A stretch of DNA of 64,000 bases, taken from NCBI RefSeq assembly GCF_947504215.1, contig NZ_CANNGO010000004.1, positions 124,001 through 188,000 on the forward strand, written 5' to 3'. Source of the DNA: an uncultured Ruegeria sp. (GTDB lineage: Bacteria > Pseudomonadota > Alphaproteobacteria > Rhodobacterales > Rhodobacteraceae). Made by a program: the position numbers and the translations under genes. A model generated the notes under the pieces. The model saw nothing but the letters and a program-made list of their open reading frames with translations, searched no databases and was not told the DNA's origin. Shown one piece after another: positions 36,634 to 45,385 of this stretch (positions are counted from its first letter, which is position 1; each line of letters begins with the position of its first letter).

Positions 36634-37496
36634 CTAAAATGCGCGCAACATTTATCGGCTTTGGTGCTGTTTTGCTTTGGGCATTGTTAGCTTTGTTCAC
36701 AGTTGGGTCGGCACCTACGCCGCCGTTGTTGCTGAACACAATCTGCTTTTCAATTGGCGGAACGCTTGGCCTGATATGGGCCTGGTTCTCGGGTGGTTTC
36801 AGCCAGTTAAGGCAGGTGCGCTGGACAACCTACCTGTTCGGGGCTTTAGGACTGTTTGGCTATCACGCCCTGTATTTTTCTGCGCTGCGCATGGCCCCGG
36901 CGGCCGAAGCCGGACTGATCGCATATCTCTGGCCGTTGCTGATTGTTTTGTTTTCGGGCCTGTTGCCTGGCGAGCATCTTCGACTTGGCCATCTAATCGG
37001 TGCAGGCCTCGGCTTTGTCGGAGCTGCGGTCATCGTTACAGGGGGTGGAAGCACTGGCTTTCAGGCCCAACACCTTCCCGGCTATGCTTTGGCATTGATG
37101 TGCGCTCTGACATGGTCTGGCTATTCAGTTCTGTCCCGTCGTCTGGGTGATACACCCACAAGTTCTGTTGCCGTTTTTTGTGTCGCAGCGGCAATAGCAT
37201 CTGCAGTGCTGCATCTGGCAGTGGAGGATACCGTTTGGCCCACCAACACAATCAGTTGGATTTCTGTGCTTGCGCTGGGTCTGGGCCCTGTTGGACTGGC
37301 GTTTTATGTCTGGGATATCGGGGTCAAGCAAGGCGACATCCAAATACTTGGAACCGCCTCATATGCGGCACCACTTTTGTCTACGCTGGTATTGGTGGTG
37401 GCCGGGATCGCCGCCCCGTCCTGGGGATTGGCGATCGCGGCGTTGTTGATCACTGGTGGTGCCGTGATTGCGGCACACGCCAGCCTGCGACCCTAA
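36630..37496 (+). CDS. EamA/DMT superfamily exporter
   Basis: This 288-aa protein has ten hydrophobic helices arranged as two EamA repeats, typical of drug/metabolite transporters; the closest pattern I recognise is the aromatic amino acid exporter YddG. The start is GTG at 36630, overlapping the LysR stop (GTGA); an ATG lies three codons later. The order regulator-exporter in one transcript suggests regulated export of a small metabolite. The substrate is not evident. Its stop overlaps that of the convergent DUF465 gene. Confidence 0.83.
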   Translation: MTKMRATFIGFGAVLLWALLALFTVGSAPTPPLLLNTICFSIGGTLGLIWAWFSGGFSQLRQVRWTTYLFGALGLFGYHALYFSALRMAPAAEAGLIAYLWPLLIVLFSGLLPGEHLRLGHLIGAGLGFVGAAVIVTGGGSTGFQAQHLPGYALALMCALTWSGYSVLSRRLGDTPTSSVAVFCVAAAIASAVLHLAVEDTVWPTNTISWISVLALGLGPVGLAFYVWDIGVKQGDIQILGTASYAAPLLSTLVLVVAGIAAPSWGLAIAALLITGGAVIAAHASLRP

Positions 37497-37657
37497 GCGG
37501 AAAGGCGTTCGATCTCTTCTTTCAGTTTTAGCTTTTGTTTCTTGAGCTGGGCGACATGGAGATCATCGATACCTGGCGAGCGTTGGGCTTGTTCTACTTC
37601 GAGACCGAGAGTTTCGTGCTTCTTCTTCAGTTCCGTCAGATGTGCGCTCACGCTCAT
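37493..37657 (-). CDS. DUF465 family small coiled-coil protein
   Basis: This 54-aa protein was found by hand. It starts MSVSAHLTELKKKHETLG, contains charged heptad-like repeats, the DUF465 centre SPGIDDLHVAQLKKQKLKLKEE in short, and ends ERLSA. GGAGG lies six bases before the ATG at 37657. DUF465 (YdcH) proteins are tiny alpha-helical hairpins of unknown function found in most alphaproteobacteria. Its stop codon overlaps the stop of the DMT exporter on the other strand. Confidence 0.9.
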   Translation of the reverse strand: MSVSAHLTELKKKHETLGLEVEQAQRSPGIDDLHVAQLKKQKLKLKEEIERLSA

Positions 37658-37779
37658 GGCGATCCTCCTTCTTCACGTGTCTGAGTGATACGTAAGAAGT
37701 TGATCACATCATATCCAGCCTGTCACGCCGCAGACGCACAGAATCTGTAATAAATCCGACAAAATCGGCTGGTCATTGC

Positions 37780-38553
37780 TTATTGAACCGAAAACCCGGA
37801 AAGCGCTGCGCCCGCGCGCAGTATCGCTGAAACTTCGGGCGTGTAGCTGTCGCCATCTCTTGTATGACGGTCACCCGCATGCAGAATCAACGGAGCATGC
37901 AGCCGGAATGCTGCGCCACCACCTTTGCGGGCGCGCACGATAACCAGCTCGGCGTCGCGGCCGAAGCGCGCGCAAAGCGGCAAAACCTCGACGGACCCCA
38001 ACCTGTTTGCGCAGGCTGACAGAATATCCGGCAGCCGTTCCGCTTTTTGAACCATATGCAAATAGCCCTTTGGAGCGAGTCGTTTGGCGGCGACGGCAAC
38101 CCAATCTGCCAGCGGTGTCTTTTCACCCAGTGCAATACTCCTGCCTGTGTCTGACGCTGGGCTATGTGCGTCCGGGCGATAGTAAGGGGGGTTTGCAATC
38201 ACGTGGTCAAACATCCGGCTACGCAAGCTCACCGGCAATAGGTTCAAATCAGCCTCGGCAACGTCCAGCTGAACCCGGTTCTGATCGGCATTTCGACGGG
38301 CCAGATCGGCATAGGGTGACTGCACTTCAACGCCTGCCAACTGCAATTTTGGGATACGCGCAGCAAGACACAGAATGGCAGCTCCGGCCCCGCATCCAAG
38401 CTCTAATACAGATTGTCCGGGTTGAGCAGGCACTGATGCTGCCAACAGAACAGGATCAACACCGGCGCGGTACCCTGACAAAGGCTGCAATAGCTGTACC
38501 TGCCCGCCCAGAAAGGCGTTGCACGTCAGATCGCTGTCTTTAAACCGGGTCAT
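37780..38553 (-). CDS. TrmN6-like tRNA1(Val) A37 N6-methyltransferase
   Basis: This 257-aa SAM-dependent methyltransferase has a Rossmann fold with VLELGCGAGAAILCLAARI (SAM site, about residues 45-63) and the amino-methylase motif NPPYYRPD (about residue 120), diagnostic of N6-adenine methylation. The layout matches TrmN6/YfiC-type enzymes that modify A37 of tRNA1(Val). Some members have other substrates, so the exact target is uncertain. The start overlaps the stop of the DUF2007 gene (ATGA), so they form a two-gene operon. Confidence 0.8.
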   Translation of the reverse strand: MTRFKDSDLTCNAFLGGQVQLLQPLSGYRAGVDPVLLAASVPAQPGQSVLELGCGAGAAILCLAARIPKLQLAGVEVQSPYADLARRNADQNRVQLDVAEADLNLLPVSLRSRMFDHVIANPPYYRPDAHSPASDTGRSIALGEKTPLADWVAVAAKRLAPKGYLHMVQKAERLPDILSACANRLGSVEVLPLCARFGRDAELVIVRARKGGGAAFRLHAPLILHAGDRHTRDGDSYTPEVSAILRAGAALSGFSVQ

Positions 38554-38765
38554 CGCCCCAAAGGGATCTCATTGTCGCGCATGACACGTTCAGCCCGCGT
38601 TAAATCATCCGTCCGCACCATCAGGCGGCGCGGGAAGATTCCGATGCCTCCTTCGAGGATGCTCATATTTACGTCCATCTGAAAGCAGTCTATATCCTCG
38701 CCTTCAAGAAGAGCGGATGCAAAAGCCAGGATTGTCGGATCGGTGCTGCGCAATAGTTCTTTCAT
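38550..38765 (-). CDS. DUF2007 family small protein
   Basis: This 71-aa soluble protein fits DUF2007, a small alpha/beta domain that resembles the signal-transduction PII-like fold. Visible features are the N-terminal MKELLRSTDPTILAFASALLE helix, FQMDVNMSILEGGIG, and the family's FPRRLMVRTDDLTRAERVM end. The stop overlaps the start of the methyltransferase gene. It is divergent from the polyprenyl synthase gene with 56 bases between start codons. The function is unknown. Confidence 0.88.
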   Translation of the reverse strand: MKELLRSTDPTILAFASALLEGEDIDCFQMDVNMSILEGGIGIFPRRLMVRTDDLTRAERVMRDNEIPLGR

Positions 38766-38821
38766 GGGGATGGATGTAAGGGCAAGGCGAGGCAGAAGTC
38801 GAGCCTTGTATCAGGAGTGTG

Positions 38822-39820
38822 ATGAACGTCAGCACGATCTCGAAACCGCATGAGCGGCTCGCCGAAATTCTGAGCGGTGATATGGAGGCGGTAAACACGC
38901 TGATCCGGACCCGCATGGCGTCAGAGCATGCACCAAGGATTCCCGAAGTAACGGCGCATCTGGTCGAAGCCGGAGGTAAGCGCCTGCGCCCGATGCTCAC
39001 CCTCGCCGCGGCCCGGCTGTTTGGCTATTCGGGCGAGCATCACGTGCGTCTTGCCGCAACTGTTGAGTTCATTCACACCGCGACCCTGCTGCATGACGAT
39101 GTGGTGGACGAAAGCGCCCAACGGCGCGGGCGACCCACGGCAAACTTGCTGTGGGACAACAAGTCCAGCGTGTTGGTGGGCGATTACCTGTTTTCCCGCA
39201 GCTTCCAGTTGATGGTTGAAACTGGTTCCCTGCGTGTTCTGGACATCCTCGCCAATGCGTCTGCCACCATTGCCGAGGGCGAGGTGCTGCAAATGACCGC
39301 AGCCACCGACCTGAGCACGGATGAGAGTGTGTATCTGCAAGTTGTGCGCGGCAAGACAGCAGCGTTGTTTTCAGCCGCAACCGAAGTGGGCGGCGTGATC
39401 GCGGGTGCATCGGAGCAGCAGGTTCAAGCGTTGTTCAACTATGGCGATGCGTTGGGTATTGCCTTTCAGATTGCTGATGATCTGCTGGACTATCAGGGCG
39501 ACAGCAAGGCGACTGGGAAAAACGTCGGCGACGATTTTCGCGAACGTAAACTGACCCTGCCGGTGATCAAAGCCGTGGCTCAGGCCACGCCCGACGAACG
39601 CGCCTTCTGGGATCGCACAATCGCGAAAGGTCGCCAGCAGGATGGTGATTTGGATCATGCAATGGCTTTGATGAACCAATACCGCACCTTGGAAGCAACC
39701 CGATCAGATGCCCTGGGTTGGACGGCCAAGGCCAAATCCGCGTTGGACGCCTTGCCTGATCACAAGATTCGGACCCTTCTGCGCGAGCTGGCCGACTACG
39801 TCGTCTCGCGCCTCAATTGA
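38822..39820 (+). CDS. ispB: Polyprenyl (octaprenyl/decaprenyl) diphosphate synthase
   Basis: This trans-polyprenyl synthase makes the ubiquinone side chain by adding isopentenyl units to an allylic diphosphate. It is 332 aa from the ATG at 38822, which has AGGAG four bases upstream; the GTG one codon earlier is too close to that site. The first Asp-rich motif is DDVVD (residues 92-96) with downstream RRGRPTANLLW, and the second is DDLLDYQGD. GGKRLRPML binds IPP. Ubiquinone-10 in Rhodobacterales implies a decaprenyl product, but chain length is not read from sequence here. It converges with ispE, their ends overlapping by eight bases. Confidence 0.92.
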   Translation: MNVSTISKPHERLAEILSGDMEAVNTLIRTRMASEHAPRIPEVTAHLVEAGGKRLRPMLTLAAARLFGYSGEHHVRLAATVEFIHTATLLHDDVVDESAQRRGRPTANLLWDNKSSVLVGDYLFSRSFQLMVETGSLRVLDILANASATIAEGEVLQMTAATDLSTDESVYLQVVRGKTAALFSAATEVGGVIAGASEQQVQALFNYGDALGIAFQIADDLLDYQGDSKATGKNVGDDFRERKLTLPVIKAVAQATPDERAFWDRTIAKGRQQDGDLDHAMALMNQYRTLEATRSDALGWTAKAKSALDALPDHKIRTLLRELADYVVSRLN

Positions 39821-40634
39821 GCTGCGTCGCGCGGCACCACCACTCGGGATGCGCCGCGCCGACCTCGTAAGCTGCGAAATGGGCAGCTTTCATCGATGGA
39901 TAAAGGGCGAAACACGTCGACCCTGATCCCGACATACGCGCCAGCAACACATCTCTGGTTGCGCCCAATTCTTCCAAAACTCGCCCTATCTTGGGGGCCA
40001 GTTCCACCGCAGAACTTTGCAGATCGTTCCGCTGCGCGCCCAGCCACTCGGCACAAGCATCAGATGCTTCGAAATCCGGTATTTCGTCAGGCATGGCCGA
40101 GTTCCGGCGCGTTTTCATCGCGCTGAATACCGCGCCCGTGGGTACTTCGACGCCAGGATTGACCAGCACTGAATAGAACCGAGGCAGGGTTAACGGAGTG
40201 ACACGGTCGCCAATCCCTTCCATCCGAGCGGCCACTGCCTTCACGCAGACAGGAACATCCGCCCCAATAGACAAGGGTAGGTGTTGCGGCACTTCGCCCC
40301 CCTGGTCTGCAACCATCCGCAAAACTGCAGCCGCATCTGAGGACCCACCGCCGATGCCGCCGCCATGAGGCAGCACCTTGTTCAAATGAACACGCCCGGT
40401 CCAACCAACCGTCTCAGCCGCCTTCCAAACCAGATTGCGACTGTCGGTGGGAACGCCTTTGGCATGTTCGCCAGTCACCGCCAGTGACAGGTTTGGACCC
40501 GGAACAAATTCTAGTTCGTCGCCAACGTCCGCAAAAACAACCAAAGAATCCAAAAGGTGATAGCCATCGTCTCGCTGGCCGGTCACATGCAGGGTTAGGT
40601 TAACTTTTGCAGGCGCGAAGGCCTTAGTTGCCAT
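39813..40634 (-). CDS. ispE: 4-diphosphocytidyl-2-C-methyl-D-erythritol kinase
   Basis: This GHMP kinase of the MEP isoprenoid pathway phosphorylates CDP-methylerythritol at the 2-hydroxyl. It is 273 aa from the ATG at 40634, preferred because AAGG lies six bases upstream. The start PAKVNLTLHVTGQRDDGYHLLDS is typical, the ATP loop is PHGGGIGGGSSDAAA, and the C-terminal GHMP motif is MSGSGSTCFAL. The start lies inside the end of the TPR gene. It converges with the polyprenyl synthase gene, pairing two steps of isoprenoid supply. Confidence 0.95.
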   Translation of the reverse strand: MATKAFAPAKVNLTLHVTGQRDDGYHLLDSLVVFADVGDELEFVPGPNLSLAVTGEHAKGVPTDSRNLVWKAAETVGWTGRVHLNKVLPHGGGIGGGSSDAAAVLRMVADQGGEVPQHLPLSIGADVPVCVKAVAARMEGIGDRVTPLTLPRFYSVLVNPGVEVPTGAVFSAMKTRRNSAMPDEIPDFEASDACAEWLGAQRNDLQSSAVELAPKIGRVLEELGATRDVLLARMSGSGSTCFALYPSMKAAHFAAYEVGAAHPEWWCRATQLN

Positions 40635-42339
40635 TTGCAACCTTCAGAGGTTCTGCGCCTTCTTCAGCCAGCACCACATCCAGCCCAACTTCCAGTTTAC
40701 GGCGGATACGGTCAGGGTCAGCCTCAGCATCCGTGTCCTCGGGATCGACGAAGGAGAGCGCGCGTTTCCACTGAAACTCGGCCTCGCGACCCCGACCGAC
40801 AGCCCAGTACACATCGCCCAGATGATCGTTGACCACTGGATCAACCGGCATCAACTCAACTGCACGCTCCATGTGTTCAACGGCTTCGTCATAGCGACCA
40901 AGGCGGAACAGAACCCATCCGAGGCTGTCAACAATGTACCCGCTCTCGGGGCGTGCGGCGACGGCGCGCTCAATCATGTCTAGCGCCTCATCCAACTTTT
41001 CTTGCCGTTCTACCAGGGAATAGCCCAGATAATTCAGTACTTGCGGCTGATCCGGATTCAGCTCCAACGCGCGACGGAAATCGGTCTCGGCCTGATCCCA
41101 GTTCTTAAGGCGCTCATGCGATATGCCCCGGGCATAGTGCAAAAACCAGTTGCCTGCTGACGCGCTGTCAGTCAGCTCAATAGCGCGGTCGTAGGAGGTA
41201 ACTGCGGCCGCATAGTTTTCCTGCCGCCGTTCCAAGTCCGCCAGTGCAACGTGAACACTCGGTAGGTCTGGTTGTTGCGTGGCCAGATTCTGAAGGACTT
41301 CAACCGCTGCATCCATCTTTCCAGAACGACCCAGAACCTCGGCCCGACCCAGCTCTGCGGCGTGGTAGTCGTTACTCTCCGTTGGCACAGTTCGATAGGC
41401 TTCAACCGCCAGGTCATATTGGCTCAGCTCATCCAACAGCTCGGCACTCAACAAGATTGCGTCGACATGGTTCGGACGCAAGAAGTTTGCTGTCCGTGCA
41501 TACAACAATACGTAGTCAGGTGACGCTTCAGAATTAAGCGCGGCGCCAACCGAGAAGAAGATCTCGGCCACGCCATCCTGAGCGGATCGGACATGAGTGA
41601 ACGGCAATGTCTCTCCAGCGCCCAACCGCGCCAGATAATTCTCGATCGACGGGTCACTGCCTGCGGCAAATACGTTGTTCAGGAACTCGATCGCATCTTC
41701 ATCGCGATCCAGCTGAGACAACACTTCGGCACGAGCCAACGCAGCGCGGCGCGAAAATTGTGCGACGACGCCATCATTGGCTCCGAACACCGCCTCAGAT
41801 CCTTCAAAATCACCGATTGAGGCCAGCGCCATTGCCTTGTGGTAAAGGGCGAACTCCTTCAGGCCTTCTTGCGTCGAGACAGTATCAAACTGTTCCATCG
41901 CCTTGGTCATCTCACCCTGACCCAAAGAGGCCCAGGCCGTCATCAACCCATCAACCAAAGGGCCAACCCCTTGTGTCTCCGGGTCTCGGGCTAGCAGGTC
42001 ATCCAATTGTCCATCTGCGACCAAATTGGCCGCAATCACCATACGCGCGGCCTGGCTTGGCAGCTTCGCACCTTCGATAGTCTCGGCAATCGGCAAGGCA
42101 CGCTCTATCTCGCCCAGCGCAAGACGGGCAACGACAACGCTTTCCAACAAAAGTTCATTCTGCGGATCGAATTTCAGCGCCTGAGCATAGTATTGTTCGG
42201 CAGCCGAATAATCATTCTCGTAAATCGCCTGACGACCCGCCAGATAAGATCCGGAACCCGTATCTGCATAGACCGGCATTGCGACTGTTGAAGAGAACAG
42301 CACGGCCAACACCGCGCGACGAACCAGGGAAACCACCAA
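40624..42339 (-). CDS. Exported tetratricopeptide-repeat protein
   Basis: This 571-aa protein has a signal peptide (VLFSSTVAMPVYA) followed by many TPR-like helical pairs through to the C-terminus, for example AEQYYAQALKFDPQN, AVTSYDRAIELTDS, AETDFRRALELNPDQP and AVEHMERAVELMPVDP. Proteins of this architecture next to ispE are widespread in alphaproteobacteria. The role is probably scaffolding in the periplasm or outer membrane, but this is not proven. The start is TTG at 42339; GTG one codon later is an alternative. Its end overlaps ispE by 11 bases, so the two are cotranscribed. Confidence 0.86.
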   Translation of the reverse strand: MVVSLVRRAVLAVLFSSTVAMPVYADTGSGSYLAGRQAIYENDYSAAEQYYAQALKFDPQNELLLESVVVARLALGEIERALPIAETIEGAKLPSQAARMVIAANLVADGQLDDLLARDPETQGVGPLVDGLMTAWASLGQGEMTKAMEQFDTVSTQEGLKEFALYHKAMALASIGDFEGSEAVFGANDGVVAQFSRRAALARAEVLSQLDRDEDAIEFLNNVFAAGSDPSIENYLARLGAGETLPFTHVRSAQDGVAEIFFSVGAALNSEASPDYVLLYARTANFLRPNHVDAILLSAELLDELSQYDLAVEAYRTVPTESNDYHAAELGRAEVLGRSGKMDAAVEVLQNLATQQPDLPSVHVALADLERRQENYAAAVTSYDRAIELTDSASAGNWFLHYARGISHERLKNWDQAETDFRRALELNPDQPQVLNYLGYSLVERQEKLDEALDMIERAVAARPESGYIVDSLGWVLFRLGRYDEAVEHMERAVELMPVDPVVNDHLGDVYWAVGRGREAEFQWKRALSFVDPEDTDAEADPDRIRRKLEVGLDVVLAEEGAEPLKVANGN

Positions 42340-42441
42340 AATCCTGCCTTGTTGTCATTAGACTGACAGTCAAGCTAGGGCTTTGGTCAGGAAGAGGCAA
42401 TGGCAGAGCCTTCACGACCCTGCCAGTGCCCGTTTTTTCGC

Positions 42442-44088
42442 TTACATATTCGGGTAGTTTGGCCCATCCCCACCTTGCGGCGTGGTCCATGTGATATTCT
42501 GGCTGGGATCCTTGATGTCACAGGTTTTGCAATGCACGCAATTCTGGAAGTTGATCACGAATCGCGGCCCGTCTTCGTCCTGGACCATTTCATAGACCCC
42601 CGCCGGGCAATACCGCTGCGCCGGTTCGTCGAATTTGGGCATGTTGACCTTGACCGGAATTTCCGGGTCCGACAGGTGCAGATGGCAGGGCTGGCTTTCC
42701 TCATGGTTCGTCATCGCAAAGGACACGTTGGTCAGGCGATCAAAAGACAGTGTGCCATCCGGTTTCGGGTAATCAATCGGCTGGTGCTTGCTGGCTTCTT
42801 CCGTGACCTCCGCATCGTTTTTACCGTGCCCCATGGTGCCAAATAGCGAGAAGCCCAGCGTGTTTGTCCACATGTCCAGACCGCCCAGTGCCAGAGACGG
42901 GAACAAGCCCCATTTCGACCACATCGGCTTGACGTTGCGCACCTTCTTCAGGTCTTTGCCGATGGCGCCACCGCGCACATCGGTTTCATAGGCGGTCAGC
43001 TCATCGCCCGAACGCTCGGCCCTGATGGCATCGAATGCCGCCTCGGCCGCAGCCTTGCCTGACAGCATCGCATTATGGTTACCCTTGATGCGCGGCACAT
43101 TGACCATGCCCGCAGAACAGCCCAGCAATGCCACGCCAGGTGCCACCAGTTTCGGCATCGACTGCCAGCCACCTTCGGTGATCGCTCGCGCGCCGTAAGC
43201 CACGCGCTTGCCGCCTTTCAGCAGCTCAGCCACCATCGGGTGGTGCTTAAAGCGCTGGAATTCCATGTACGGATAAAGGTGCGGGTTCTTGTAGTTCAGG
43301 TGGACCACAAACCCGACATAGACCTGATTGTTTTCAAGATGGTAAATGAACGATCCACCACCTGCGTTGCCGCCCAGAGGCCAGCCCATGGTATGCGTGA
43401 CCGAGCCTTCCTTGTGTTTGGCCGGGTCAATCTCCCAGATCTCTTTCATGCCGACGCCGTATTTCTGCACTTCTTTGCCGGCAGACAGGTCATATTTGGC
43501 AATCACTTCCTTAGACAAAGATCCGCGCACACCCTCGGACAAGAAGACATATTTGCCGTGCAGTTCCATGCCCGGCTCGGTGTTGGGACCGTAGGAGCCG
43601 TCGGCTTCCAGACCAAAGACACCAGCAACCACGCCTTTTACTTCGCCGTTGTCACCGTAAACCAGTTCCGAGCAGGCCATGCCCGGGAAAATCTCAACAC
43701 CCAGCTCTTCGGCCTGTTCGGCCATCCAGCGGCAGACATTGCCCATCGAGACGATGTAGTTGCCGTGGTTGTTCATCAGCGGCGGCATCGGGAAGTTGGG
43801 GATGCGGATCTTACCCGCTTCACCCAGCATATAGAAATTATCTTCGGTCACCGGCGTGTTCAACGGCGCACCTTTTTCCTTCCAGTCGGGAATCAATGCA
43901 TCCAGACCGCAGGGATCGAGAACCGCACCCGACAGGATATGCGCGCCCACTTCCGAGCCTTTTTCAAGAACAACAACGTTCAGGTCGGCATCCAACTGTT
44001 TCAGACGGATGGCCGCCGACAGGCCCGCAGGACCTGCGCCCACGATCACCACATCGTATTCCATCGCTTCGCGTTCAATCTCGGCCAT
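42442..44088 (-). CDS. Electron transfer flavoprotein-ubiquinone oxidoreductase
   Basis: ETF-QO is a membrane-associated flavoprotein that passes electrons from ETF (acyl-CoA and amino acid/methylamine oxidation) to ubiquinone. The full-length 548-aa protein has the FAD site GAGPAGLSAA near residue 16. Central parts carry quinone-binding and membrane-surface regions (GGNAGGGSFIYH). The C-terminal [4Fe-4S] cluster ligands are in RYCPAGVYE and NCVHCKTCDIKDP. AAGGAG precedes the ATG at 44088. It would serve acyl-CoA dehydrogenases such as the one at 58505. Confidence 0.96.
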   Translation of the reverse strand: MAEIEREAMEYDVVIVGAGPAGLSAAIRLKQLDADLNVVVLEKGSEVGAHILSGAVLDPCGLDALIPDWKEKGAPLNTPVTEDNFYMLGEAGKIRIPNFPMPPLMNNHGNYIVSMGNVCRWMAEQAEELGVEIFPGMACSELVYGDNGEVKGVVAGVFGLEADGSYGPNTEPGMELHGKYVFLSEGVRGSLSKEVIAKYDLSAGKEVQKYGVGMKEIWEIDPAKHKEGSVTHTMGWPLGGNAGGGSFIYHLENNQVYVGFVVHLNYKNPHLYPYMEFQRFKHHPMVAELLKGGKRVAYGARAITEGGWQSMPKLVAPGVALLGCSAGMVNVPRIKGNHNAMLSGKAAAEAAFDAIRAERSGDELTAYETDVRGGAIGKDLKKVRNVKPMWSKWGLFPSLALGGLDMWTNTLGFSLFGTMGHGKNDAEVTEEASKHQPIDYPKPDGTLSFDRLTNVSFAMTNHEESQPCHLHLSDPEIPVKVNMPKFDEPAQRYCPAGVYEMVQDEDGPRFVINFQNCVHCKTCDIKDPSQNITWTTPQGGDGPNYPNM

Positions 44089-44224
44089 CGCGGGCTCCTT
44101 AGCTAACTTTCCGAATTGGCGCTCTCACCGCATGGTCTGCGCAATTTTGTTTCACGGCTGATTACCTGTTTGAAAAGACCTTGGTCAATCGAAACACGGC
44201 GTAACAAAGTCGCATTGCGGCAGT

Positions 44225-44680
44225 TTATGCCTCTGGCGCGTCCCCCAACAGGTATCTGGGACCACTTCCATGGGACTTAGCCCGATCATCCGGATTGTAG
44301 AGGGCGCATTTTGGCAGGCTCAGACATCCACAGCCAATGCAGCCATCCAAATTGTCGCGCAATCGCATCAAGGTGTCGATTCGCTGATCCAGATGGGAAC
44401 GCAAGCTGACACTGATATCCTTCCAGTCTTTTGGCGTTGGGGTTCTATTTCCCGGCAGGCCAGAGAGAACCTCCCGGATCTCGGGCAGGGTCAACCCGAA
44501 TTGCTGGGCGATCATGACAAAGCTCAGACGCCGAATGTCCGCCCGCTGATACCGCCGCTGCCCGCCAGCATTGCGCCACGGCGAGATCAATCCCTGCGCC
44601 TCGTAGTACCTTATTGCAGAAACCGCCAACCCGGTGCGCTGCGCCAATGCTCCGATTGCCAGGCCTTCAGAAACAGCCAT
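44225..44680 (-). CDS. soxR: Redox-sensitive activator SoxR
   Basis: This is a MerR-family regulator with a [2Fe-2S] cluster that senses redox-cycling compounds. It is 151 aa from the ATG at 44680; the long upstream reading frame is rejected. The MerR helix-turn-helix is IGALAQRTGLAVSAIRYYEAQGLI. The cluster cysteines are in CIGCGCLSLPKC with C-x2-C-x-C-x5-C spacing (C114, C117, C119, C125), as in enterobacterial SoxR. No soxS is present, as usual outside enterics. The divergent VOC gene with a palindrome between them is the likely target. Confidence 0.93.
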   Translation of the reverse strand: MAVSEGLAIGALAQRTGLAVSAIRYYEAQGLISPWRNAGGQRRYQRADIRRLSFVMIAQQFGLTLPEIREVLSGLPGNRTPTPKDWKDISVSLRSHLDQRIDTLMRLRDNLDGCIGCGCLSLPKCALYNPDDRAKSHGSGPRYLLGDAPEA

Positions 44681-44703
44681 CAGATCCTCAAAAAAAAAAT
44701 ATC

Positions 44704-44734
44704 TTGACCTAAAGTTAGGTTTAGAAATTACGGT
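44704..44734 (+). promoter_or_regulatory. Palindromic promoter between soxR and the VOC gene
   Basis: The 14-bp palindrome ACCTAAAGTTAGGT (44707-44720) overlaps a -35-like TTGACC (44704-44709). A TACGGT hexamer 19 bases further on could serve as -10, the long spacer typical of MerR-type promoters. Control by SoxR is inferred; the palindrome is not identical to the enterobacterial SoxR box. Confidence 0.55.
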
Positions 44735-44770
44735 GAGTCGAAGCAAGTCAAAAGTTGAAAAGGAAACACT

Positions 44771-45151
44771 ATGACGGCGACACTTGAACACACCAACTTC
44801 ACTGTAAGGGATCCAAAGGCATCTGCAGCATGGATGGAAAAAGTCTTTGGCTGGAAAACCCGCTGGGAAGGCGCGGCCATCGCGGGCGGCTACACGGTGC
44901 ATGTTGGCGGCGCCCACACCTATCTGGCACTTTACGCCCCTTCCGATCCCAGGCCAGCAGGGGAAAGCAGCTACGATGTTGTCGGCGGGCTGAACCATGT
45001 GGGCGTTTTGGTGGAGGACATCGACGCCACCGAAGCCAAAGTCCGGGACGCCGGGTTCGACCCTCATAATCATGCCGACTACGAGCCGGGCAAGCGATTC
45101 TACTTCGACGATGACAATGGCATAGAATTCGAAGTCGTTCAGTATGATTGA
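44771..45151 (+). CDS. VOC (glyoxalase/bleomycin resistance) family protein
   Basis: This 126-aa protein has the vicinal-oxygen-chelate fold with two beta-alpha-beta-beta-beta modules: LEHTNFTVRDPKASAAWMEKVFGW in the first and LNHVGVLVEDIDATEAKVRDAGF in the second. The metal-ligand type residues are H5 in LEHTNF, the His in GLNHVG and the terminal Glu in GIEFEVVQ. AAAAGGAAA supports the ATG at 44771. Such proteins detoxify or sequester electrophilic metabolites. The gene is divergent from soxR with a shared palindromic promoter, so it is probably induced by redox-cycling agents. Confidence 0.88.
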   Translation: MTATLEHTNFTVRDPKASAAWMEKVFGWKTRWEGAAIAGGYTVHVGGAHTYLALYAPSDPRPAGESSYDVVGGLNHVGVLVEDIDATEAKVRDAGFDPHNHADYEPGKRFYFDDDNGIEFEVVQYD

Positions 45152-45329
45152 GATGTTGTGGCTCGGAACCGACGCGCATCGGTGGCGACGGGGTGAGCTT
45201 CTGGGGCAACGCCACAGGCGATCCCCGCCACCTCCGAGACGGCGCTAAGTCGCGAATCCAGCGCCTCGCGGCCTTTGGCCTCTTGCAATTTACACGCCAT
45301 TTGGGTCAGGTATTCGCCAACCTATCCTT

Positions 45330-45370
45330 CGCCCCGACGCTTTTGTGCGGCGGGGCGACTCAATTTTTGC
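45330..45370 (+). terminator. GC-rich hairpin in the greA upstream region
   Basis: The 235-base gap before greA holds no convincing gene; a 97-codon frame there lacks support. It contains arms CGCCCCG (45330-45336) and CGGGGCG (45351-45357) around 14 bases, followed by AT-rich sequence ending ATTTTT. It could terminate the VOC transcript or be part of a leader controlling greA. Confidence 0.45.
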
Positions 45371-45385
45371 GTGGACAAGTAGAGT

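Noticed and set aside
43075-44106. 343-codon plus-strand frame opposite ETF-QO
   Set aside because: It is a shadow of the ETF-QO gene, with a His/Arg-rich product and no family motif.
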